Shown here piece after piece: positions 12,001 through 23,073 of a stretch of 64,000 bases of DNA. The notes beneath the pieces are model-generated. The model saw nothing but the letters and a program-made list of their open reading frames with translations, was not told where the DNA came from and made no database searches. Within the stretch, counting starts at the first letter, position 1. Every line of letters begins with the position of its first letter. The position numbers were made by a program, and so were the translations under genes. This stretch comes from Euonymus europaeus. Taxonomy: Eukaryota > Streptophyta > Magnoliopsida > Celastrales > Celastraceae. The stretch lies in contig OY756967.1 in assembly GCA_963580455.1 (NCBI GenBank), forward strand, positions 22,800,022-22,864,021. The letters are read 5' to 3'.

Positions 12001-13006
12001 CGAAAAAGATGAGCTATGAGGGTGACTTTTGGATATGGTAATTGGTGAAGTTGAGCGGCAGAGAGGACTATTACAAAATATCTCTATCAAGGCTCCATCA
12101 AATAAAGAAGCCAAATTTTAGGAAGAAAAAAACAAGAAGATTGCTTATCAGCATGACCTATATACACACACACACACATTGTTTCTATATGTAGTACAAT
12201 CAATGGTATATGATGAGCAACAAGAAAGTCAAATGGGTATATTTCTTTGCCTTTTAACTTTAGGTGATGGATTGAATTAACATCCTTCCACTTTGTCCCC
12301 CTTAATTCTGCCTTTTTTGTTGAGTTGTGATTGTTAATTTGTTTCTTTTATTTGCTATGGGTGGAAGGTCCTATCTCCTTTCTCCTTGAACCATTGCTTT
12401 TTCTCATAGGAAAAGAATAATCCCCTAATGCCACAGCTTCCTTAATTCCCCTTTTGGGCCCCATCTTAGGTCCAATCATGTGGGCCCATATTGTCTGGGC
12501 CGGCCCCATACATCCACAACTCCACCCCCTTGAGAGAGAGAGAGAGAGAAAAAACATTTGTTGCGTAAATCAATAGGATGCTGACGCGGCTTTACTTTTT
12601 TAGGTTTGGTGTCGTTGAAGTGGAGACTTGGTCCCACACCCAAATCAGCCCACTCTTCCTCCCACTTTCCTCTCTCTCCGTCCCTCCCTCTCACACACGC
12701 AGTGACACAGTGGTGGCTAGTTTGACTACCTTTGCTTGTGCTGGCGCACTCTATAATTGTAGTGTAGTGCAGTCCCTCTCCCTCTCCCCTTTTCTTTACA
12801 TCATTTCAAAGTCTACATGCTTCTGTTGTTTTCACCATAAAGTTTTAACCCACATATTGAAAAAAGATGCATGTACACTGGTGTGGCTTGGTGGTTAGGG
12901 GTGTTGCTGAAGCAAAATTGGTCAATTGGACATATTGGAAGGGATGTAGGGGGGTTCACTAACCCTAAAAATGTTCCTATATTCCTTTTAATTGGTGCGA
13001 TATTGG

Positions 13007-13010
<4 letters not shown>

Positions 13011-13038
<28 letters not shown>
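13011..13038. repeat. (TA)n microsatellite
   Basis: Uninterrupted alternating TA run of roughly 13 units in intergenic DNA. Confidence 0.9.
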
Positions 13039-13039
<1 letters not shown>

Positions 13040-13894
13040 CTGTGCCAAAAAATTAGCTAGCTAGAGAGTAATTTACCTAACGAAAATTATTGAAACAATT
13101 CTATATTATGAGAGCTGATCAAGTAAATTCTCTCGTAGCCTGAACTGGGTCTCAATAGGATCATAACATTTGATAAGGATTTGAATTCTAAATCTACTAA
13201 GCAGGGAGCCAGGGATGGAGGATGGATCTACCTGCAGAAAATAAAATGATCTCTCTGCTTCTCCAGTCACTAAAGAATCTTATGAACAAATTAGGATTTC
13301 TATCTAGCTAAAGCATTAAATGGGTGGTTTGTGCTCTGTCACAACAACGCGGATTGCATGTTTCAAACATTAGATTTGCCCAAACAAATATTATGTTTGG
13401 CGTTATAGCTGTTTTTCTAGTTGTTCTTTACTGGTTTACTTGGTCAGGCTTTCATTTATGACCAAATTATACAACGGGCGGTGGAGGTGGAAGTGTACAA
13501 ATTGTGAATTCAATGCTCCACTTTAATGAATGGGACGACGGCATACGCTTTAAGCGTCCACAGGGCTCAGTACCTTCACACGCACTCTTTTTTCAGTTTC
13601 TCCATTTCTGGGAAATAGGACCTCCTTCATCATCACCTCTGAAGTCTGAATGCTCACGCTCAGCTCGAATTTCTGAATATTTACAAAATAAAAACAGAAG
13701 ACTAAAGGAAGAAGAAAAAAAACACGTAACGGCCTTACAATTTTTTTGTTGGAGAGTTAAATAAGTGATGATACGTGACGATTGATGGAGAGGAGAGGCC
13801 CATGACCATGAAGGAATATATAACAATTACAGCCAGGCTTGCTTGACCTACGGGCTACGAGGGTGAGAACTGAGAATGCAGCAGTATATATAAT

Positions 13895-14624
13895 CAGGGC
13901 CGGCCCTGGCCTATTTGGGGCCCGGGGCAAGAAATTTATTGGGGGCCCTTAAGGTGGGGTTCGGGGCAACGCCCCGAAATTTTTTTTTTTACACATAGTC
14001 ATAAATTTTAAACTAATAATAAAAATTAAAGTAAATAAAATAACAATAAATTTTTGATGGCTGGAACCCAATTTTGAGAGGCTAGGCCATCACGCCTTGA
14101 ATGTTATTACATTAAAATCAATACATAATATGGCCACTGGAATAATAGAGCAAGAGAATTAAAGTTAAAGTTCAGCTTAAAAAAATAATAGAGCAAGAGA
14201 ATTAGTGCCAGTGCCATAGACTTACCAACAAAACTAGATGGAACCAACATAATTCAAATTACAAAATCACTAAAATATTCCAGATTATGTCAATGAAAGA
14301 GAAAGATGATTAAAAAGTACATTTAGATGGTTTAGAATTAGAGGTAATTCTAGAACCATCAATCTTCCGGATGATCATTGAAGTTAATTTATTAAATTCT
14401 CTGACTGGTGTTAAACTCATTGACTTAGGACTGCATATCTTTTTATCTGTATGTATTGCTGACTTCTTACTAATTGGAGTGACAATGTTTTCTTTATTAG
14501 GTCTAATGAAAGCTCTACCCCTAGAATTAACAATAATATTAATTTTAAAAAAAAAATTTGGGCCCCCAAAAATTGGGGGCCCTGTGCGGTCGCACAGGCC
14601 CGCCCCTGTTCAGGGCTGGGCCTG
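13895..14624. mobile_element. hAT-like non-autonomous transposon with 8-bp target duplication
   Basis: Terminal inverted repeats CAGGGCCGGCCCTG (left) and CAGGCCCAGCCCTG (right, reverse-complemented) match at 12 of 14 positions. The 8-bp duplication TATATAAT flanks it exactly at 13887-13894 and 14625-14632. GC-rich ends continue with further inverted similarity (GGGGGCCC blocks at 13938-13949 and 14570-14582). The interior is AT-rich without a transposase. A short plus-strand open frame at 14371-14631 has no recognisable domain. Size, ends and duplication length fit a deletion derivative or MITE of the hAT superfamily. Confidence 0.85.
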
Positions 14625-15096
14625 TATATAATAATACATATACATATATATATATATGCACGTACTGAACTAACGATGAATTGACTCCATTACTCCATTC
14701 CCACGAGACCCTTTTTCCCAGATCCTTCCGCCAAGAAAACGTAAGCCTGACCTCAGCATTATTTCATAACATGCATATTTAAAGAAAGGTTAAGCGGTGC
14801 GCTTAGGACAATGGTTAAGAATTTATTAGTAATTTACCACACAACATGAACATGATATGTATGATCTCTTCAATGATTCAGTTCCTTCTTCTTCTTTAAA
14901 AATAATAATAAAAAAGAACAGTAAAACGACGCGGTTTTGAGGCCCTAATAGCTTTCGGGAGGGAAACCGCAAAACGGCAAAAGGATGGGCGGCCGTGGCC
15001 CACTTCCGGCCCGCATCTCAGGATTCAAGAGCCGTGCTAGGCCCGGCCCACTTTACGTACGCAGGGTCAGGTTCCCGGCCAGCTCTGCCCGCCAGG

Positions 15097-15471
15097 GATG
15101 ATTTCCCATTCCCTTCATCTTCTCTGTCTCGCGAGAACTCTGCGATAGTAAATACAAGTTGAGTCGATTGGAAGGAGACGCCGAAGGCTATGTGTTCAAC
15201 GCAGCTTGCCAGGGTTGAAGTGAAGGTGGAGTCGAGGATGACAGATGACAGAGTAATCTATATCAGTGGGGAGAGGAACGCAGAGAAGGATGGCCAAAAT
15301 AATGCACGGCACCACGTAGAGAGAAGCAGCGGGAAGTTCCTATTGCCTGAGAATGCCAAAATAGATGGAGTAAAAGCTTCAATGGACAATGGTGTTTTTG
15401 AAATCACTCTGCCAAAGGAGGAAGCGAAAAACCTGATGCTTGATAAGGCAACCACAATGTACATATGCTAA
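15097..15471 (+). pseudogene. Class I small heat-shock protein (HSP20) pseudogene
   Basis: The frame opens with DDFPFPSSSLSRENSAIVNT, a typical class I sHSP N-terminal segment. An in-frame TGA follows at 15160-15162, then VDWKETPKA. The segment that should read as the KADLPGLKKEE stretch is scrambled by small indels (AMCSTQLARVE). The alpha-crystallin domain then resumes as VKVE...DDRVIYISGERNAEK, RHHVERSSGKF and LPENAKIDGVKASMDNGVFE, ending LPKEEAKN. The intact family is about 150-160 residues with an N-terminal MSL/WDPF region, absent here. An ATG at 15190 could open a 93-codon frame, but it lacks the first beta strands of the domain. It is most likely non-functional, truncated 3' by a MITE fragment starting right after the stop. 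Confidence 0.8.
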
Positions 15472-15478
15472 TGATCCA

Positions 15479-15816
15479 TTAAATTTTAAAAATGTATCAC
15501 ACATTTATTTAATAATAACACAATTTTTTAATACAATCAAATCATCATAACATATATTTTAATACTGTGCAAAACACATTTTTCAATACAAAATCATTAT
15601 CCAATCCAACTACTTTCTTATTCTTCATACTATCCTCATCAAATTTACACCAAAATCAAGAATGAGTCTTACTTTTATTACAAAAAGTCAAGTCACATTA
15701 TCATCCACATTACCAAAATACATATATCAATACAACCATATCAACAAAACACATTTTTCAATACAACCACATCAGCAACTAATGACCCATTATCTTTGGC
15801 ACCATTGTGATTGCCC
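15479..15816 (-). mobile_element. Tourist-like MITE fragment
   Basis: Contains the window's recurrent ~31-bp motif (ACACATTTTTCAATACAA and variants) and ends at 15816 with a terminal repeat. Read in reverse that end is GGGCAATCACAATGGTGCC, matching the left end at 33262 (GGGCAATTGCAATGGTGT). The opposite end is missing; the copy begins immediately after the HSP20 pseudogene stop codon. Confidence 0.6.
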
Positions 15817-17285
15817 AGGGTCGGCATCGGTCTAGCTCAATCCTAAAAATTTAGGCCCAAGCATGAATCCTTTTTGGGCTTTGAGCCGGACTCAACATAA
15901 TTTTGTAAGCCCAAATCTGGCCTAAGCTGAAGTAATTAGGGTTAATAAGTTGGGTCTCGAATCGGACTTCGAGTTTGGGCCTTGAACCTATATCACTATT
16001 ACTTATTATATAGATATACATATATATGCACTGCATTGTGAGCCTGTGTCAGTGCATATATGGACTGCATATATATGCACTATCAATACACTCACATTAC
16101 TTATTTTTTTTATATATATATATAAACAGTGCATATATATGCCATGCGATAGCATATATATGCACTGCATATATCGCATGGCATATATATGTGTGTATGT
16201 GTGGTATATTTTAGGGTTGGGCTTTGGCCCTCGAGCCCAAACCGAGTCAAGGCCAACGGGCAAAATGAGACTCATGCCTGATGATGTCAAGCCAATTGAG
16301 GACTTGGGATACCTCGGATGTCCTCTTGTTTAGGGCCAGCCCATGGACACTTGGCCATCCATGTTTATGTTTTGAGATCGGCCCATACCGGTCCACATAT
16401 TTCTCAAGCCGACTTCAGCGGGCTGGCCCACTTCATATCATCATTCATGGGACAGGTTTTTGTTATGACCTATCTAACACCGAGTTAATCACGTGATTGA
16501 ATTCTATGTCGGATAACATTAAGGTTATGCTTGAAATTTTACAAATAACAGGCCAAGAAAGATTGTGAGATATTGAGTTGGGAGGAGTTGAGTTAGGTTA
16601 GGTTTTTGAGTTAAATATTGTTTGGGAAATTAATAGGGTTCAAAGAGATTTACTAAAATTTTATTAAAAAATTATTATAATATTCTCATTAAAATACGAA
16701 CATTCCCAAACCCCTCAAAATAAGGGGCTCGAATTTGGAGTGTTAGAAAGTATTCGAACCGATTTGCAAAACCTTTCAAACTTCATCCATAATTTTTTTC
16801 CAAACAAAGAGGTTAAGCGAACCATCGCAATCCCAATTTCATTGAATTGAATGTGAAGCAAGACCTAAAAGATTGAGACATCTCAAAGGATCCATAATAA
16901 GTCGTAGACAAGCAATCATAGCGGATAGGATATCCAAAGGCATATAAAACGCAAAAGAGATGTCTCAACCCTCACTGCCACAAAACAATATAAAATCAGG
17001 AAATGGGCGGCATGCAGTCGCAGAAAGTAACAGTACGGTCAACTGGGTTCATAAACCTGCTTCAACATTTCAAGACAGAGAATATGAACCACTGATACTG
17101 ATTCAAACCATCAATCAATCGGCAACTCTAACTTCTCACAGAGAAAAAGCAAAATCCAAAAGAAAAGAAAATGAAGAAAAGAGGAAAGATAAAATGAAGC
17201 ATTCCAGGTAGATTACGAAACAATCTAGTACAAACAAAAAGGCATACATTCGTCTCCCATATTTTCATATCCTCAACAACAGAGA
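15817..17285. other. Intergenic region with AT palindromes
   Basis: No gene recognised. 15830-15990 and 16205-16450 hold several GGGCTT/GGCCCA motifs of the kind scattered in plant repeats. 16015-16200 is a TA-rich block of nested TGCATATATATGCA palindromes. The 16960-17211 open frame is low-complexity and is downstream sequence of the convergent DRB2-like gene. Confidence 0.5.
16132..16191. repeat. Perfect 20-bp inverted repeat (hairpin)
   Basis: Arms at 16132-16151 and 16172-16191 are exact reverse complements (left arm CATATATATGCCATGCGATA) around a 20-base loop that itself contains GCATATATATGC. The surrounding 150 bp repeats TGCATATATATGCA-like words. Confidence 0.9.
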
Positions 17286-20200
17286 TTAGATTTTGAGTTG
17301 TTCCAGGCTCCGCACTGTTTGAGATTCTAGCCGCTTGTTTCCGGTAGCCCTTTCAGATTCTAGCCGTTTGTCTCCAGTAGCAATCTCAGATTCTCGTTGG
17401 TTGTTTCCAGTTGCACTCTTGATAACCTCCACTTGAGCTTGAGCTATGATTGGAATATCAGTAGCAATAGCTGATGGAGCTTCTGCTTTCGCTGTGACAT
17501 CAGCTGTAATTAGCAACTCGGTCTCTTCTACTTTAGCTGGCAAAAAAGGGGGAATAACTTTAGGAGGATTGTCCTTTCGAATAGATTGAGGATCTTCTTT
17601 TCTACAAGTGGGAGCAGCATATGCTGGCACAGAGTGCCTGATATTGACAGGTGGAGCAATTCGCACAGGAGCAGCCCGCATTGCCTGATGAGGAAGGGCA
17701 GAAGGTGACGGGAGTGGAGGTGCTGAGAAAACCGGCACGGCAGTTCTTATGGTCACTGGGGGAGCAACACCATGGCAAGAAGTCCTAACTTGTCGGATGG
17801 GAACATATGGAGCCGCTCCAGGGGCATGGAATTTCTGAGGGCGTATCCCACGGACATCCTGAGTGAGCAATGGTGATAACGGTAGATGCCTTTCATTTGC
17901 TGTTGCTGATGACGATCTTGACCGAGGAGCTGTCCTTGGGCATATTAATGGGAGGATTTTTGATGTAAGAGCAGAGGGAGGCTGTGGGCTTGTAGGTCTG
18001 GGGCACTGGACTGGAAATTTCCTTGAAAATGGTATTGGGCCATTAGAGGAATTCACCATTGCAATTTTTTCTTTCAATCGGTAATTCAACAAGGCCCGAG
18101 CAATAGTGATTTGTTCTACCTCATCGCTGTTCTCTACTTCAGATGAAGAACTCGCATCTTCCTTTGCCACTGGCCATAGAGAAAAAAATGACAATCATTT
18201 TAAAATTACACTGTAGTTTCTAAACTTAATTCAAACATGTCGGTGATGCCACAAGCGACCAACAAAACAGTACGAATTAAACTGCTGTACTCTTGAGGCG
18301 ATGTTCTAATACTAGTTGTATACAAATTTCGGCCATGTGGTCACCAAAAAATAAGTAAAAAGGTTAAACTGCTTCTACTCTTATGCCAATGCCCTAATAC
18401 TACTAGTGTACTATCTTCTAGCATGCACTTGCATTTTTCCTTTTGAAATAAAATAAACGTTATTATAGGTCCGTATGGATGGACTATTCCAAAGAAAAGT
18501 TGGGGATCAAATAAATAAGAGGTATTCAACATAGAATGCCAATAACGAATTTTGCCAGCATAGCACAAAAATCTCGGCAGCAGACAATAGGCTGCACAAA
18601 ACGTTCATTGTAGCACCAAGCAACTTCTGTGTTATATCTATTATAGCTGAGACCCATACCATTTTCCCCATCTCACTTAGAAATCCATCAATGGTGTCTA
18701 GGATAAATATTTTATAGTCCTCTTCTTCTTTAAGCATTTTTTTTCCTTAGAAAATGAGCAAAATGGCGAGTATCAATCAATCATGCATTCTTACTCAAGA
18801 GACAAAAGTTTTCAGCAGAAATTGTCAATTTACTGAAAATAAATGGAAAATAAGTAGGAACGAACATTGTTTTAGAGATGTCCAAGCTGCCATAGCCGCA
18901 TTCTTCTCCGCTTGTTTCTTGTTCTTAGCTGGTTCCCCTGTGAATATGATTCCAGCCAATTCCACTGTCCCTGTAAATACCGGAAGGTGACCAAGGCCTG
19001 ACCTGAATGTTCTGTATTGCGGCAATGGAGCACCAACTCTTTGTGCAATTTCCTGTAAGAGGTTCTTGTAAACCCCTGTCTCATCCTAAAAAAAACAACC
19101 TCCAATTAATAAAAATATAACTAGCAAGATATGTGAATAAAAACATACAAGTAGTGTGAAGTATTAGACCTTGAACTCATTTGAGACCAACATTAACAAA
19201 TAGATTGTGCGAGTCACACGTAAGCAATAATAATATGCTGGTTTAGATGGCAGTAACTCTAACCCCCTCAGTTTCTTTGCCTTTCCTTTTTCTTAAAGAT
19301 TAAAGAAAAAGAAATACATTTTTCATATATCTAAAGATTTTACAAACATTAAAGGCATTTCCCACAACGCTGTTTTATGATGTTATTGGCACCGAACTTC
19401 AGTCTCACATATGCCTGACCCCTGTAGGCATAAGTCTGCATCCATTACTGGCGCATGCTTGGGAGATGAAGCAGGGGAGAGAAAAACAAGTTAATCATTC
19501 AAAGAATGGCATATTTACAGACAATTTTCAACAGTAAAAGAAACCCAATTTTTCTAAGAGAAATTCAGACATCAATCAAAGTTTTCCTAAAATGCAGATG
19601 CCTAATGGCAGCACAACACAAAATGGACCTCCAATGAACAAATAAAATCATTCTCATTAGCTTTTGTAAATGTATATGATCTAGAGGTAGACATTACTGA
19701 CTACATTACGCATTTAGAGACAACAGTGATACTTTGTAATGAACCTCCAGAATCCAGACTAATCGAAGTTAATGCTTCATTTGAGCTGATTAGTTACCAT
19801 AATCAGTCCTGAGTACCCAAGGTACAGCTGCTTCCCAGATATAAAGACTATCAAAGAACAAATGAGTATAAATTCAAAGCCTCTCAAGCAGGCAGAACTT
19901 TCCCCAAATCATCATTTCCTTAACTAAACTAGATAATAAAATCCATTCCAACAAAAATTATCTACTCTCAAAAGTCAAAACAGGTAGAATTCTCCCCATG
20001 TTATCACCATTTCCTTAATTAAAATATATAATAAAATTCATTGCCCCAGATACCATCAAACACGGCCAATGACTGGCTAAATCACAAGCAGGACAAACTT
20101 CCCGAGAATATACTGTAATACATAATAGCAGAAACACTGCTAAGCAAACACAGCTCAATTAGCTCCAAAAATGACAGAAAGGAAAAGCTAAACAACTACA

Positions 20201-20510
20201 AAATAAGTGAAAAAACAACCAGTAAAGAGAGAGCTTAGTACACAAAGGATGAGGCCAAACGAACCAAAATGCGAGCTGCGAGTGAGTGAGAGGGGCCACG
20301 ATTGGACAGGGAGTTGAGAGCGACCTCAGCAGCGGAGTGCTCAGCCTGTCGGAGAGTGGAGCAGTAGTGAGGACTCTCAAATATCTCCCCATTGAAGTTG
20401 ACAGTAGCCTTGAAGCGTGGCGCGTGGTCCGGACCCTCCCTTATGCACATGTACGATGGAAGGTTAAAGCAGCTCCGCTGCGCCAGCTCCTGCAGCTGGT
20501 TCTTGTACAT
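17286..20510 (-). CDS. DRB2: Double-stranded RNA-binding protein 2-like (DRB2)
   Basis: Three exons: 20510-20265, 19085-18866 and 18169-17286, giving 449 residues with frame kept at both junctions. Residues 1-82 form dsRBD1, starting MYKNQLQELAQRSCFNLPSY; 83-155 form dsRBD2 (DETGVYKNLLQEIAQRVGAP, then FRSGLGHLPVFTGTVELAG and EPAKNKKQAEKNAAMAAW). The C-terminal tail is Pro/Ala-rich with repeated APPVTIRTAVPVF-type motifs and ends EQLKI, as in Arabidopsis DRB2 (ending ENLKI). DRB2-group proteins bind dsRNA through the two N-terminal domains and act with Dicer-like proteins in small-RNA biogenesis and miRNA-guided translational repression; DRB3 and DRB5 are close relatives. The length and tail fit DRB2 best. 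The last 40 residues repeat a motif of the type ATGNKRLES three or four times, probably lineage-specific. All key domains are intact. Confidence 0.92.
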
Positions 20511-21298
20511 TTCGCCTCCTCCTCTCCTGCTTCAGCTTCACCTCTCAATTCTTTCTACTTCCCTTCCCTTCCAATCGTATACAATCCCCTCGCTCAGAAA
20601 GGAACGGAAAGCAGCTTAATGAGGATCGAATCGGACTGATAATCGGGTCGGTGATGACAATCAAGCGGTACTTTTAGGGTTTTGAAGCAGAAGCTCCAGA
20701 TTAGAGAGAGGAGAGATGAGAGAACAAAGAGGGGGTTAATTGTTTGGTAGTGTAGAGTGTCATTAAATTATGAATTTATTAATGCTTTATCGCCGTGAGT
20801 CAACTTTAACGTTAGTCCGGCTGCATGGATGTTATCCTTTCTTTGGATTTTTTGCCTTTTCCTTTCCGGTTTTACCCCCGGTTTCATTTTTTATACATTT
20901 TAATAATGCCATGATATAGTTAAACTTTATTTATTCTAAGTTACGTTCGTAATTGATTGCCAGGAAAATTGCATCCATATGATCGAATGGAGTCAACTGA
21001 TCATTATGGTGCCAAAGAATATATTGCATTATTTTCTAAACCATTAGTCACCAACAAACTCTCGAGACGCAAGTGAAGATGCGGTTGAGCAACATCACAA
21101 TTCATATAAGGATCGATTCTTTCAATAGAGAGTGAGCTTGAATTTTCTTATCCTCAATTCTCCTACATTAAAAAATAAACACTGGAGACAATATTATCAT
21201 TATGGTGTCAATTTACACATATTTAGAACATATTATTTTCCGCCTCTTTTCTATTTTTTGGGGAGAAGCAAGCAAGCAATCAATCAACACATAAGTAA

Positions 21299-21684
21299 GA
21301 GCAATCACAATGATTGCATTTTATTGAGTCAGCAAATTCATGTTTTGGATTCCACTTTTATTACACAAAAATTCAAACCACATGCATATCTCAATACAGT
21401 CAGATCAGCCAAACACAAATCACTAAACATTTTCTTCTCTCAATTTTAGTCAAGCAAACAACTTTTCTATTCTCCATAACATCCCTATTAAATTTACACC
21501 AAAATTAATACCGGATTCTATATTTATTACAAAAATTCAAATCACATGCTCATCCATATCATCAAAATACATATCCTAATACAACGAAATCAACAAAACA
21601 CATATTTCAATATGATCAAATCAATAAGAACATACATTTTCACTCAATTTATTGACCGGCCAAAATACAATCATTGGGTTGCTC
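21299..21684. mobile_element. Tourist/Harbinger-like MITE with TAA target duplication
   Basis: Ends are inverted repeats: left GAGCAATCACAATGATTG; right, reverse-complemented, GAGCAACCCAATGATTG. TAA flanks both sides at 21296-21298 and 21685-21687. The interior carries AATACA..CACAT motifs shared with the copies at 15.5, 32.5-33.6 and 43.8-44.9 kb. A 3-bp TAA/TTA duplication is characteristic of PIF/Harbinger elements. No transposase is encoded. Confidence 0.75.
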
Positions 21685-22196
21685 TAACCAAGCAATAAGC
21701 ATTAGATATAATTACCTAAATTATAGGTCCGATCATAAATGAGAGATGGACGGAAGCCAACGGCGAGTCATGTGACATTAATATGGTCACGTGCCCGTTG
21801 CACAAATCATATTACGATCGTATGAATATGTGTGGTGGTTTCCACACCAATAGTGCAACGAACACTAACTTCGTCATGATGGACAAAGATAGTGGGGAAC
21901 AAGCTTTATAATCTCCGAAATCGGTGAACTTTGACTAACAAATAACAAATATGCCACCATCGAGAATTAGTATTACTTTTGACAAATTGGAATTGGGAAG
22001 TCAGAATATTTATCATCACCAAAAGTTTTGACTGAAGAATCACCTTTAATATCCTTGATAAGTAGTGGAATTCCGTAGACCTACTAATTGTGCAGGAACT
22101 AAAAAAAGACACGTTCAATTGAAAAGAAAAGAGCAAACTTCAACCAACCTCAGAGGTGGGAGAGACCACCAATCATATAAATCCTATTTTTTTTTT

Positions 22197-22590
22197 CAAA
22201 CTATTCCAAATGTTGAAATGGGAGCACACGATTTCATATGAAACATGTGAGAGAGCTTATAATTTCACATAGATGAATGCACATTCAAAATAGTCAAGAC
22301 ATTTTTTTTGTCTAAACTATTCCAGATGTGGAGATGAAATATATATATATATATTTTCAAACTATTCCAAATGTTGAAATGAGAGCACACGATTTCATAT
22401 GAACCATGTGAGAGAGCCTATGATGTCACATAGATGAATGCACATTCAAAATAGTCAAGACATTTTTTTGTCTAAACTATTTCAAACGTCGAGATGAACG
22501 CAGATAATTTTATATGGATTATGTAAAATATGTGAGATAGCCTATGATTTCACACAGATCATCTGCGTTCATCTCAACATTTGAAATAAC
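22197..22590. repeat. 161-bp direct repeat with terminal inverted repeat
   Basis: The segment starting CAAACTATTCCAAATGTTGA at 22197 recurs at 22358, a period of 161 bp with few differences. A third, diverged partial unit follows from about 22467. The block ends with an inverted repeat: CGAGATGAACGCAGA near 22490 and TCTGCGTTCATCTC near 22562. No coding content. Confidence 0.75.
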
Positions 22591-23073
22591 CCGAACAATC
22601 GCTGAAATCTTTAATATTTTTTAGCAGAGACAGTTGCAAAATTACCCAACAAAGATATGTGTAACAATGGATAAATGGTGACTACATTGAAGTATGCAAC
22701 ACACTAATGTCGCCCTCAAAACTTCACGTACAAATACGGCTTGCAAAATTAGAACTTCAAATCCAGCAATCTATAACGTAGACAAAAGTGACACACTGTA
22801 TCCCAAGTCACTGGCTCGCTCCATGCACTAGGGTTACAAAAATGATATATTAACGAATACGAGTTCATACTTCATAGTCTTAACAATTCCGTGTACATAC
22901 ATTTTGAGATTGCTCTCTTACAGCTCAAGCTAAAACGCCACGATTATAAAACCCACCTTTCCAAAAGGGAAAAAAAAAGTACTCAAAATACCTGTATTTA
23001 AAAAAAAAATGTGGTACTTTAATAATAATTAAAACTACTAGTATACAAACTGTGTTACACATATCTTGGGATA

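Larger units (their letters stand above)
8616..13886. other. Intergenic region with MITE and microsatellites
   Basis: No conserved gene recognised. Open frames at 9966-10415 and 11342-11685 lack family motifs and overlap each other on both strands. 9960-10480 is somewhat richer in GC than its surroundings and might be an old gene remnant. Simple repeats include a poly-A run at 11639-11654, (AC)n at about 12165-12178, (GA)n at 12533-12549 and (TA)n at 13011-13038. 12420-12720 contains several TGGGCC motifs and a pyrimidine-rich stretch, promoter-like in composition but with no coding sequence after it. Confidence 0.5.
20511..23073. other. Intergenic region between DRB2-like and MON1
   Basis: 20511-20740 is the probable 5' leader and proximal promoter of the DRB2-like gene. 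21299-21684 is a Tourist-like MITE, and 22197-22590 a tandem duplicated block with a terminal inverted repeat. 22600-23073 is AT-rich, downstream of MON1. No additional gene recognised. Confidence 0.5.

Noticed and set aside
12165..12900. Promoter-like region with TGGGCC motifs and GA repeats
   Set aside because: No coding sequence or RNA gene follows on either strand, so a gene call is not supported.
13201..13216. CAGGGAGCCAGG, resembling the miR160 complementary site
   Set aside because: Only about 12 bases match, the rest of the 21-nt site differs, and no ARF-like coding sequence or hairpin precursor surrounds it.
16006..16333. Open frames over the TA-rich palindromes
   Set aside because: They are translations of simple repeat (Tyr/Ile/His runs).
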